Source of the DNA: Lachnospiraceae bacterium
GTDB lineage: Bacteria; Bacillota; Clostridia; Lachnospirales; Lachnospiraceae
Direction: 5' to 3'
Assembly (NCBI GenBank): GCA_017431515.1
Contig: JAFRKV010000037.1
Location: forward strand, 1 to 64,000
Length of the DNA stretch: 64,000 bases
Shown: positions 25,404 to 34,030 of the stretch, piece by piece
Numbering within the stretch: position 1 is the stretch's first letter
Layout of the letters: each line of letters starts with the position of its first letter
The notes under the pieces: model-generated
Databases searched by the model: none
Told to the model about the DNA's origin: nothing
Seen by the model: the letters and a program-made list of their open reading frames with translations, nothing else
Translations under genes and position numbers: made by a program

Positions 25404-28073
25404 TCACATCTTCCGGATCTTATGCAGGATCACACGGGACTGCCGGATGACGAATGGGGTGCGTTTATGCGTCACGTCACGGCAGAGATCCAATGTTTTC
25501 TGCATCTTTTCCGTCATGACCAAAAGAGACTGCCAGATCTCCGGTTCGTCCGTTTTGGCGGCCAGGATGAAACTTTCTCTGGTCATGCGCATGGATTTGA
25601 TCGCCTGCAGTTTTTTATTCTCTACGAGTTGAAACTCAGATACATTGTACGCTGCGCCGAGATCGTAAAGCAGGATCGGATTGCGGGTGGCAACCACATC
25701 GATTTCATCGGCGATGCGGATCAGTGAAGCCAGATAGGGAAGACAGACTGTATTCCCGTTGGGTAGAGGGTATGCATGGGGATATTCCTTTTCATCGTAA
25801 AGGTCAGTTTTGCGATGGCCTCTTGCCACCTGCTTGATGGCAAAGGTATATTCAGGCGAGGGGAAGTCGAACAGATCCGCATATTTTTCGATAAACATGC
25901 CGCTGAAATCATTATGCTTATCCCGGACAAAATCGGCGCGATCCGCTTCGGGATTTGCTGCAAAATATTCCTTTTCGCCCAGCTGGGCCTTAAACTCTTC
26001 ATAGTCGTTTTCACTGATCCCCATGCCCACATCGTGTAAATAGCAGGCTGCCAGCAGGATGTAGATTTCATCCTTGTTCAGTTTTTTCACCTGCTCCTCT
26101 CCGATGATGCGGTTACAGGAATCGATGACCGTGAGGCTGTGCAGTTCGGAATGGTCGGTATATTGCGGAAACAGAAGCTTATACCGTTTCAGGATCTTTC
26201 CGGCGACAAAGACCGTGTCGCGGAATCTCTGATGGAGTCCTGCGTCCAGAGACCGCAGCGTCTTCTCCAGAAGATAATCCGTACTGGATTGAACCGCCAG
26301 ATCCTGCTCCATGATGACGATGGTCAGGACATTCAGCCCCAGAAGGTTCTGATAACTGACTTCATCCGCAATGTCATATACCATGCGGATGCCGATATTC
26401 GAGAACGCATCGCCCTCTGCCACGAGGACTTTCATTTCCTCGGGATCAAAGGGGATACAGTCATCCCGGAGGCGGAGGAGCACGCCGTCCTCCATGCGCA
26501 CCACGCGGATCACAAGGCTATGGGATCTGCGGTCTCCGGAAAACCCGTGACGGACCACGTTGCCTGCCATTTCCTCCAGACAAAGGGCGGTATAATAGGA
26601 CTGCTTTTTCCCGATATGACGGTTGACGCAAAACTCCTGCACTGCCGTGGCTGTAGCGGATACACCTTCCATGTCGTGAATGGAAAGGGCCAGAACATTC
26701 TCCGGAGAAGCGCCAAATTCCGGCCGCAGCAACAGCCATTCATCGATGTTTTTCGGGATCCGGCGCCAATAGATCATGACGTAAATCGGTACAATCAGGA
26801 TGGTCAGCACAATTCCGATGGGGTTGGCGAGCCAGACACCCAGTGCGCCCAGGACAGGCGCCAGGATCAAAGACGGGATCACCATGGAAAAGAACCCGTC
26901 AAAGAGGGACAAGATGTTGACCATTATGTTATGCCGGAGCGCCTGAAGGTAATTGGTCATGACCTGACAGATCAGGATCAGAGGAATACATAAGGAATAA
27001 ATCGTAAAAAGCTGACGTGTCAGAAGATAGACATTGCTGGCGCGATCCGGGAAAAAGACCGCAGAAAGAGAAGGCCCAATCAGCAGCATCACGGCAGTGA
27101 CGACGCAGCTTAAGGCGAGCCCTTTCGTCATAACGATCTTCAGCACCTGCTTAATGGAAAGACGATCTTCTTCTCCGAGAAATACGCTGACCAGAATCCG
27201 TACTACAGCGCCATGGCCAAGGCAGAAGGCGATAAACAGCCCCGCCACCATATTAAATGCAGACATGGCGGAAAGCCCGTCATCGCCGGAGTAATAGATC
27301 AGGACGCGGTTGATGACGATATTCCTGATGGCAATACAGAAAACCAGAAGCGCTCCGGGAAAACCGATCTTGAACAGCTCGCCGGTATAATGCCAGCGTA
27401 CCTTTTTGAAGCTGAATTTCAGTTGCGCCTTTTTGGAAAAATAATAGGGCACAAGGATCAAAAAATAGACGATGTTGCTGACGGAGGTGGCCAGCGCCAG
27501 TCCCAGCACACCCATATGAAAGACCACGATGAGCAGAATGTCCAACACCACATTGGTGATGATCATCCCCGCAATGCCGGCATATCCGCGGGCGCTCTGC
27601 CGCTCCATCTGAAGGAAATTGGCGATCTGCTGCGCAAGAAGCATAGGCAGGATCCCGACTGCGTAACCCATAATATAGGTGCAGAGAGGCTCCGTCAATT
27701 CCGGATCGGCGCCGAGAACCGCGGCAATGGGACGTGGTGCTGCAAAACTGAGGATGGTGAGTGCGGTGCCGATCAGTAAGGTCAGTGTCAGGTTCAAGGA
27801 GAAGACGCCCTCCGTGTTGGCGTGTTCTCCTTTCCCCATGAATTTGCCGCAGAGAACAGAGGTGCCTCCGAGGAGAACCGAACCGACTGCAGTCAGTATC
27901 TGCACCATGGGATAATAAAGTCCAACGACGCCCACCGTGGATGCGCCGATGAACTGACCGGCAATGGCGCCGTCCACCAGGGTATTGATGGAGCCCATGG
28001 CGAAGATCAGGATCTGTACGGGGACCATATGAAAAAAGAGTTTTTGGATGATCCGGGTTTCCTTTTTATCCAT
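25404..28073 (-). CDS. MATE transporter fused to RsbW-like ATPase and HD domain
   Basis: 889-residue protein joining three parts. Residues 1-445 are a complete MATE-type multidrug/metabolite exporter with twelve likely membrane segments. Residues 455-590 are an anti-sigma-factor-like HATPase: N-box LCLEEMAGNVVRHG, acidic DD at 537-538 and NIGIRMV in the G2 position. Residues 615-850 are an HD domain with YTDHSELHS and AACYLHDVGMG, resembling the HD-CE type linked to HATPases; an RIADEIDV segment completes the metal site. It has its own promoter and bidirectional terminator. It may couple transport to a serine kinase or nucleotide switch; the role is unknown. Confidence 0.88.
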   Translation of the reverse strand: MDKKETRIIQKLFFHMVPVQILIFAMGSINTLVDGAIAGQFIGASTVGVVGLYYPMVQILTAVGSVLLGGTSVLCGKFMGKGEHANTEGVFSLNLTLTLLIGTALTILSFAAPRPIAAVLGADPELTEPLCTYIMGYAVGILPMLLAQQIANFLQMERQSARGYAGIAGMIITNVVLDILLIVVFHMGVLGLALATSVSNIVYFLILVPYYFSKKAQLKFSFKKVRWHYTGELFKIGFPGALLVFCIAIRNIVINRVLIYYSGDDGLSAMSAFNMVAGLFIAFCLGHGAVVRILVSVFLGEEDRLSIKQVLKIVMTKGLALSCVVTAVMLLIGPSLSAVFFPDRASNVYLLTRQLFTIYSLCIPLILICQVMTNYLQALRHNIMVNILSLFDGFFSMVIPSLILAPVLGALGVWLANPIGIVLTILIVPIYVMIYWRRIPKNIDEWLLLRPEFGASPENVLALSIHDMEGVSATATAVQEFCVNRHIGKKQSYYTALCLEEMAGNVVRHGFSGDRRSHSLVIRVVRMEDGVLLRLRDDCIPFDPEEMKVLVAEGDAFSNIGIRMVYDIADEVSYQNLLGLNVLTIVIMEQDLAVQSSTDYLLEKTLRSLDAGLHQRFRDTVFVAGKILKRYKLLFPQYTDHSELHSLTVIDSCNRIIGEEQVKKLNKDEIYILLAACYLHDVGMGISENDYEEFKAQLGEKEYFAANPEADRADFVRDKHNDFSGMFIEKYADLFDFPSPEYTFAIKQVARGHRKTDLYDEKEYPHAYPLPNGNTVCLPYLASLIRIADEIDVVATRNPILLYDLGAAYNVSEFQLVENKKLQAIKSMRMTRESFILAAKTDEPEIWQSLLVMTEKMQKTLDLCRDVTHKRTPFVIRQSRVILHKIRKM

Positions 28074-28101
28074 AAGAAAGATTCCTCCGTTTCTCCCTTC
28101 A

Positions 28102-28130
28102 AGTATATTTCAATTCACGTTATCCGACAA
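28102..28130 (-). promoter_or_regulatory. Promoter of the MATE fusion gene
   Basis: TTGTCG (28125-28130), 17-bp spacer, TATACT (28102-28107) on the minus strand; GGAGGAATCT precedes the start codon. Confidence 0.65.
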
Positions 28131-28271
28131 CAACTTTTCGGAAACCACTTGCATTCCCAAAAGCATCATGCTATGATTCATTTTGTCCACATCGGACACT
28201 CTTTTTATCTTTGTGATTCAAATCATTCTCCCAATCAACCCCAATTGTGAAAAGAAAAGGAGAATCAAATC

Positions 28272-29144
28272 ATGACGTATTCTGCATTTACGGATGCGCT
28301 GCTTTCCTTCGTGCGTGTTGCACTGCCGGAGGGATGCACCGCATCGTTACACACTGTGATCAAAAATAATGACACAAGACTGACCGGGCTGACCATCACA
28401 GAAACCGGCCGCAATATTTCCCCCACCATTTATCTCGATCATTATTATGAGAAATACTGTCAGGGAACGGATCTGAACCTCATCGTGGACGAGATCATTC
28501 GTACCTATCAAGAGTATCGTCCGACGGAGGATTTCGACATGAGTTTCTTTACGGATTATGAAAAAGTGAAAGACCGGATCGTATATAAGCTTGTCAACTG
28601 TGCCCGGAATCAGGAGCTTCTGCAGGATGTGCCATACGTCCCCTACCTTGATCTGGCGGTGGTGTTCTGCTGCCTCCTGAAGGACAACAGGAACGGCAGC
28701 GCCACGGTGTTGATCCGCCGGAAGCATATGGAGCATTGGGGCGTGAATACGGAAGAACTGTTTGCGCTGGCCAAAGAAAATTCACCGCGGCTGCTTTCTT
28801 ATGAACTGGAGGATATGAATACCCTGATGAAACGCATCTGCGGAGAGGATACCATGGAGTCGGGGCAGATGTATGTCCTTTCCAATCGTCAACGCCTGTT
28901 TGGAGCCAGCTGCATTCTGGATGAGCATCTGTTGGAAAAGATCGCATCAGACCAGCATTCCGGCTTTTACGTGCTGCCCAGCAGCATTCATGAAGTCATC
29001 CTGCTGCCGCGGAAGGCACCGGACACCTCGGAAGCCTTGTCAAAAATGGTGCAGGAGATCAACGAATCCCATTTGTCGTCGGATGAAGTCCTGTCAGATC
29101 ATGTGTATTATTATGACTTCAACCAGAAAAAGCTTTGCGTGTAA
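28272..29144 (+). CDS. DUF5688-family protein
   Basis: 290-residue soluble protein that I recognise as the DUF5688 type common in Lachnospiraceae. Features are an N-terminal region ending in YLDHYYEKYCQGTDLN and a central YLDLAVVFCCLL segment, followed by MYVLSNRQRLFGASCILDEH and a SSIHEVILLP stretch near the C-terminus. No catalytic motif, membrane segment or signal peptide is evident. It is divergent from the MATE fusion gene, has AAAGGAGAATCAAATC before its ATG and ends at a strong terminator, so it is probably transcribed alone. Function unknown. Confidence 0.8.
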   Translation: MTYSAFTDALLSFVRVALPEGCTASLHTVIKNNDTRLTGLTITETGRNISPTIYLDHYYEKYCQGTDLNLIVDEIIRTYQEYRPTEDFDMSFFTDYEKVKDRIVYKLVNCARNQELLQDVPYVPYLDLAVVFCCLLKDNRNGSATVLIRRKHMEHWGVNTEELFALAKENSPRLLSYELEDMNTLMKRICGEDTMESGQMYVLSNRQRLFGASCILDEHLLEKIASDQHSGFYVLPSSIHEVILLPRKAPDTSEALSKMVQEINESHLSSDEVLSDHVYYYDFNQKKLCV

Positions 29145-29188
29145 ACTATATTCACGGCAATCGGGCAGGAGAGATTGATTGACCTGCA

Positions 29189-29224
29189 CAAAAAAGCCCC
29201 CGTGTTGACGGGGGCTTTTGTTGT
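29189..29224. terminator. Bidirectional terminator between DUF5688 gene and glgA
   Basis: AAAAAAGCCCCCGT-GTTG-ACGGGGGCTTTTG hairpin flanked by A- and T-runs, between two convergent genes. Confidence 0.9.
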
Positions 29225-29231
29225 AAAGAGC

Positions 29232-30695
29232 CTACTCTCTTTTTTCATTCATCAATCTCTGATACAGCTTCGCATATTGCTCCACCGAGGTATGCCAGGA
29301 GAAATCCTGCCGCATGATGCGCCGCATCAGCGCCTCCCACTCCGCCGGATGATTTTGATACAGGTCATAGGCGTAGAAGATCGTGCCGTACATCTCATGG
29401 GCGTTGTAATTGGCAAAGGAAAATCCGGTGCCCTTCTTTTCGTATTCATTGTAAGGATCCACCGTATCCTTCAGCCCGCCGGTTTCCCTCACGATGGGAA
29501 CCGTACCGTAGCGCATGCTGATGATCTGGGACAGCCCGCAGGGTTCGAAGAGAGAAGGCATCAGAAACGCATCGGCGGAAGCATAGATCTTGTGGGCCAA
29601 TTCCTCGGAGTACCCGACGGTGACGGTAATGCGATCCGGGTATTTCCCGGCGAAAAACCGGAACATATCCTGATACCGCTCCTCTCCCGTGCCCAGCACC
29701 GCAAACTGATACCGTCCGGAGGACAGCATTTCCTCCAGCATGTACGCAATGATGTCGTAGCCCTTTTGATCCGTCATGCGGCCGACGATCCCCATGAGAA
29801 ATTTGTCCGGATTGACCGGCATCCCCGTTTCTTCCTGAAACGCGGTCTTATTGGCATGCTTTCTGTCCAAAAGATCCGGATCATCCACGCTGAAATGGGT
29901 GTACATCATCGGATCCGTTTCCGGATCATATTCCCGTTCGTCAATGCCGTTAATAATCCCGCAGAGACGGCTTCCTCTGCTGCGAAACAGCCCGTCCAGC
30001 CCCTCTCCGCCATCCGCGGTGCGGATCTCCGCGGCGTAGCTTGGGCTGACCGTGGTGACAAGATCCGCAAAGATCACACCGCCCTTCAGACAGTTCCCCT
30101 CTCCGTAAAACTCCAAATACTCTGGCGTAAACAGATACTCCGGCAGTCCCGTCATATCCTGCATGCCCCGCAGATGCCACCGCCCCTGAAATTTCAGGTT
30201 ATGGATCGTGAACACGGTTTTGATGGCGTTCAGCTTGGGATCATTCTGATAGATGGTCTTTAAATACACCGGCATCAGACCGGTCTGCCAGTCATGGCAA
30301 TGAAGGATGTCCGGCGCAAAATCCATATGACGGATCGCTTCCAGCACCGCCTTGGAAAAGTAGGCAAACTTTTCCATATCCTCATGGATGAGATGATAGG
30401 GCTGGGCACCGCCGAAATAGAATTCGTTGTCAAGGAGATAATAAGTCACGCCCAGATGCTCGGCTTTGAAAAGGCCCACATACTGCTTGCGCCAGCCGAG
30501 ATCCACATAAAAATGACAAAGAAACACGAGATCCTTCTGCCATTTCTTTTCCATACAGGCATACTTCGGCAGAATGACCCGCACGTCATACGTCTTTCTG
30601 TCAAAGTACGCCGGCAGCGTCCCTGCCACATCGGCGAGTCCTCCCGTCTTGATGTAAGGAACCGCCTCCGATGAAGCAAATAATACATTGATCAT
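29232..30695 (-). CDS. glgA: Glycogen synthase (ADP-glucose)
   Basis: 487-residue GT5 enzyme extending alpha-1,4-glucan from ADP-glucose. It begins INVLFASSEAVPYIKTGGLADVAGTLP with the KTGGL substrate loop, has ILHCHDWQTGLMP, FTIHNLKFQG and the C-terminal SLFEPCGLSQIISMRYGTVPIVRETGGLKDT. It overlaps the recN stop by ATGA and is the last gene of the long run from asp23/nusB. The other glycogen genes (glgC, glgB) are not here, but malQ and an amylosucrase-type enzyme near 60 kb act on the same polymer. Confidence 0.96.
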   Translation of the reverse strand: MINVLFASSEAVPYIKTGGLADVAGTLPAYFDRKTYDVRVILPKYACMEKKWQKDLVFLCHFYVDLGWRKQYVGLFKAEHLGVTYYLLDNEFYFGGAQPYHLIHEDMEKFAYFSKAVLEAIRHMDFAPDILHCHDWQTGLMPVYLKTIYQNDPKLNAIKTVFTIHNLKFQGRWHLRGMQDMTGLPEYLFTPEYLEFYGEGNCLKGGVIFADLVTTVSPSYAAEIRTADGGEGLDGLFRSRGSRLCGIINGIDEREYDPETDPMMYTHFSVDDPDLLDRKHANKTAFQEETGMPVNPDKFLMGIVGRMTDQKGYDIIAYMLEEMLSSGRYQFAVLGTGEERYQDMFRFFAGKYPDRITVTVGYSEELAHKIYASADAFLMPSLFEPCGLSQIISMRYGTVPIVRETGGLKDTVDPYNEYEKKGTGFSFANYNAHEMYGTIFYAYDLYQNHPAEWEALMRRIMRQDFSWHTSVEQYAKLYQRLMNEKRE

Positions 30696-32362
30696 GTTTT
30701 CCCCCTCTTTGCCAGCGTTTTCATTTCCCTGGCATTGGCAAGCACGGTCTCCGTCACAGCAACGCCCCCGAGTAACCGCGCCAGCTCTTCCACACTCTCC
30801 TCCTCCGAAAGAGAACGGATGGTGGATACCGTGGTATTGTCGCTGACATTTTTCTCTATCAGAAAATGCGTGTCTGCCATCGCCGCAATCTGCGGCAGAT
30901 GCGTGATGCTGATGATCTGGTGGTCTTTTGACAGCGCATGCATTTTTTCGGAGACGGCCTGCGCCGTCCGGCCGCTGATCCCGGTATCGATCTCGTCAAA
31001 GATCATGGTCGCGATCTTGTCCTGATGCGCAAACACGGTCTTTAAGGACAGCATGATCCTGGAAAGTTCTCCGCCGGAAGCGACCTTGGAAAGCGGCTGC
31101 AATGGCTCTCCGGGATTCAAAGCGATGAGGAATTCCGCCTCATCCCTGCCGTTTTCCGTGAAATCCTCCGTTTCGGAAATCGCCGCTTCGAACCGCACAT
31201 CCGGGAAGTTTAAGTCCAGGAGGGATCCGCGGATTTCTTCGCAAAGTGCTTTGGCACCGGACAGACGCGCCTCATGCAGCTTTTGGGAAAGCGAGGCGCA
31301 GGCGGCTTCCTCTTCCGAGACTGCCGCTTCCTTTTTTGCCCGGAACTGATCCAGATCGGAAAGGGTTTCAATCCTTGCTTCCTTTTCGGCAAGCGCCTGA
31401 AGCACCTCGTCGATGGTTTTGCCGTATTTATCCTTCAGCCGGTTCACCTCGCTGAGGCGCGCTTCGGTCTTCTGAAACTCCTCTTCCGAAAAGTCCGCAT
31501 CCTTCAGATATCCGTTCAGCTCATGATTAAAATCGGAAAGCAGGCTGTCGATCTCCGTCAATTGACCTGCCAGCTGGGAAAGCTCCTCATCCAAAGACGC
31601 TGCTTCCGAAACCTCCCTGCAGGCGCGGCCGATCAAAGATGACGCGTTGTCATTTCCTTCGGAAACGAGGCTCTGCGCCTTCCCCAGTGCATCCAGAATC
31701 TTCCTGCCGCCGGAAAGCCTGCGGTAGTCTTTTTCCAGAATCTCGTCTTCACCGCTTTGCAGTGACGCCTCTTGGATCTCCTCCGCTTCAAAGGTCAGGA
31801 GGGACAGTTCCCGTTTTCTGCTCTCTTCATCCAGCGACGCTTCGGAAAGTTCTGCGCGCAGCGCTTTCAGCTTCTGATAATGCGTCCGGTATAATTCTTT
31901 CTCCTCAGCAAAGGAAGCCGGCAGATAGGAATCCAGAATCGCAAGATGTCTGCTCTTTTTCAGCAGCGACTGATGCTCATGCTGTCCGTGTATATCGATG
32001 AGGAATGACGCCGCCTCCTTCAGTTTGGAGGCCGTCACCGTTTCGGAATTGATCCGGGCGGTGCTGTGCCCGTGGACGATCTTCCGCGTCAAAATCACAG
32101 TACCGTCCTCCGGCGTGATCTCCAGTTCCCGAAGGCGCGCTTCATTCTCCGCATCCACGGTAAATACCAGCTCCACCAGAGAGTCCTCTCCCTCTCTCAG
32201 CAGTTCTTTCGGCACCTTCTCTCCCAGGGCCAGACTGATGGAGCCGATGATAATCGATTTCCCCGCGCCGGTCTCCCCGGTGAGAATATTGAGCCCCGGC
32301 GTGAAGTCCACTTCGGCTTCCTCAATCAGGGCAAGATTTTTGACATGTAAATATTCCAGCAT
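30692..32362 (-). CDS. recN: DNA repair protein RecN
   Basis: 556-residue SMC-like ATPase of double-strand break repair. It opens MLEYLHVKNLALIEEAEVDF with P-loop TGETGAGKSIIIGSI, has two coiled-coil stretches (about 150-360), the signature ASGGELSRIMLSLK and the Walker B IFDEIDTGISGRTA. The start chosen is the ATG four bases after the nadK stop; the longer frame runs into nadK. The C-terminus overlaps glgA by ATGA. Confidence 0.95.
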   Translation of the reverse strand: MLEYLHVKNLALIEEAEVDFTPGLNILTGETGAGKSIIIGSISLALGEKVPKELLREGEDSLVELVFTVDAENEARLRELEITPEDGTVILTRKIVHGHSTARINSETVTASKLKEAASFLIDIHGQHEHQSLLKKSRHLAILDSYLPASFAEEKELYRTHYQKLKALRAELSEASLDEESRKRELSLLTFEAEEIQEASLQSGEDEILEKDYRRLSGGRKILDALGKAQSLVSEGNDNASSLIGRACREVSEAASLDEELSQLAGQLTEIDSLLSDFNHELNGYLKDADFSEEEFQKTEARLSEVNRLKDKYGKTIDEVLQALAEKEARIETLSDLDQFRAKKEAAVSEEEAACASLSQKLHEARLSGAKALCEEIRGSLLDLNFPDVRFEAAISETEDFTENGRDEAEFLIALNPGEPLQPLSKVASGGELSRIMLSLKTVFAHQDKIATMIFDEIDTGISGRTAQAVSEKMHALSKDHQIISITHLPQIAAMADTHFLIEKNVSDNTTVSTIRSLSEEESVEELARLLGGVAVTETVLANAREMKTLAKRGKT

Positions 32363-32366
32363 GGCG

Positions 32367-33227
32367 TTACCCGTAGATCTGCAGCTTCCTCTGTAAAATC
32401 TCAAGGAAGCTCTTTTGGCTGAGTTTTAAGATCCGCACGCTTTCCTCCGCTTTCCGGATCTGCACGATATCATCCTGCCGGAGAGTGACCAGCTGCGTGC
32501 CGTCAAAGCTTAAGTCGATCCGCATGGAGGGATCCGCATGGGTCCAGGGCAAGGTGATCTGCAGCTCCGATTCGCTGTCCAGCACGATGCTGCGGTTATT
32601 TAAGGTGTGGGAATTGATGGGCGTCAGCAGGATCATGCTGGATCTCGGATCCACGATGGGTCCGCCGGCCGACATGCTGTATGCGGTGGAACCGGTAGGA
32701 GTCGCGACGATCATGCCGTCCGCATTATAGCGGCTGAGGAGCTGTCCGTTGACGGAAAGATGATAGGCGATCACATGCAAGGACCCTGAGCGATGGATTA
32801 CGATGTCATTCAAGGCCCGGCCGGACACCACTTCTTTCCCGTCCCGGATCACGGTGCCTTTCAGCATCATGCGTTGCTCCTCCACATACTGATCCTGCAC
32901 CAGCCGGTCGATGGCCGGGTAAACCGTATCCTCCTCCAGTTCGCATAGATAGCCCAGATGACCCAGGTTCAACCCGATCAACGGAATCTGCAGCCCTGTG
33001 GTCTCCCTGGCTGCCCTGATCAGCGTTCCGTCGCCGCCGATCACAAGGATGCATTCCGTGTCATTGGGAATATCTTCCATCAGTGCCTCATGATACTCCT
33101 TTTCATTGCCGTCCATGCGCAGGAACCGGCAGTCCCCGCCTTTTTTGCGGATATAGGCGCAGATCGCCTCCGTGCGTGAAAAATCCTGATCCTTCAGGAC
33201 ATTGGTAATGAGGTAAAAATGCTTCAT
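32367..33227 (-). CDS. nadK: NAD kinase
   Basis: 286-residue enzyme phosphorylating NAD to NADP. Signature IGGDGTLIRAARET with GGDG near residue 65, GLNLGHLGYLCELEED, and the NDIVIHRSGSLH and YNADGMIVATPTGSTAYSMSAGGPIV segments of the family. It lies between tlyA, which overlaps its start by ATGA, and recN, an order common in Firmicutes. Confidence 0.96.
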   Translation of the reverse strand: MKHFYLITNVLKDQDFSRTEAICAYIRKKGGDCRFLRMDGNEKEYHEALMEDIPNDTECILVIGGDGTLIRAARETTGLQIPLIGLNLGHLGYLCELEEDTVYPAIDRLVQDQYVEEQRMMLKGTVIRDGKEVVSGRALNDIVIHRSGSLHVIAYHLSVNGQLLSRYNADGMIVATPTGSTAYSMSAGGPIVDPRSSMILLTPINSHTLNNRSIVLDSESELQITLPWTHADPSMRIDLSFDGTQLVTLRQDDIVQIRKAEESVRILKLSQKSFLEILQRKLQIYG

Positions 33228-34030
33228 GTCGCATGCTCCTTATGCGTAAGCGCCACGATTTCTTTGACGGAAAAGGAATCCTTTTCCGCTCTCCCGGCGT
33301 CCTTTTTCAAATGCGCCAGGTACTCGATATTGCCCTCCGGTCCTTTGATGGGGCTTCCCGTCAAACCCGCGGCAAAAAAACCTGTTTCTCCGGCAAAGGC
33401 AAGGATCCGCTCAATCACTTCTTCATGTACCTTCGGATCACGGACAACACCCTTTTTCCCCACCTTTTCTTTCCCGGCTTCAAACTGGGGCTTGATGAGA
33501 CACACCATCTCCCCCTCCGGCTTCAGTAGAGAAAACGCCACCGGCAGGACTTTTGTCAAGGAGATAAACGAGACATCCGCAGAAGCAAAATCCAAGGGCT
33601 CCGGGATCTGCCCGGTCGTCACATAACGGATATTCGTTTTTTCCATACAGACGACTCTCGGATCATTTCGCAGTTTCCATGCGAACTGTCCGTACCCCAC
33701 GTCCACCGCGTAGACCTTTGCCGCGCCGTTTTGCAGCATACAGTCTGTGAAGCCGCCTGTGGAGGCGCCGATGTCCATGCAGACCTTGCAGGTAAGCACA
33801 ATCGGAAACGACTGCAGCGCTTTTTCCAGCTTCAGCCCGCCGCGGCTCACATAGGGAAGCGCATTCCCGCGGATTGTGATCTCGGATTTCTCCGGGTCAA
33901 ACAGATCTCCGGCTTTTTCTTCCCGGTTGCCGTTGACGTAAACGGTGCCTTCCATGATCATGGTCTTTGCTTTTTCACGGGAAGGAGCAAGCGCGGACTC
34001 CACCAGGAGCACATCCAGCCGCTTTTTCAT
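33224..34030 (-). CDS. tlyA: TlyA-family rRNA 2'-O-methyltransferase
   Basis: 268-residue protein with an N-terminal S4 RNA-binding domain (MKKRLDVLLVESALAPSREK) and a C-terminal FtsJ-like methyltransferase domain (VCMDIGASTGGFTDCMLQNGAAKVYAVDVGYGQ). Family members methylate 16S and 23S rRNA cytidines; older annotations call them hemolysin A. It overlaps both dxs and nadK by ATGA. Confidence 0.92.
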   Translation of the reverse strand: MKKRLDVLLVESALAPSREKAKTMIMEGTVYVNGNREEKAGDLFDPEKSEITIRGNALPYVSRGGLKLEKALQSFPIVLTCKVCMDIGASTGGFTDCMLQNGAAKVYAVDVGYGQFAWKLRNDPRVVCMEKTNIRYVTTGQIPEPLDFASADVSFISLTKVLPVAFSLLKPEGEMVCLIKPQFEAGKEKVGKKGVVRDPKVHEEVIERILAFAGETGFFAAGLTGSPIKGPEGNIEYLAHLKKDAGRAEKDSFSVKEIVALTHKEHAT

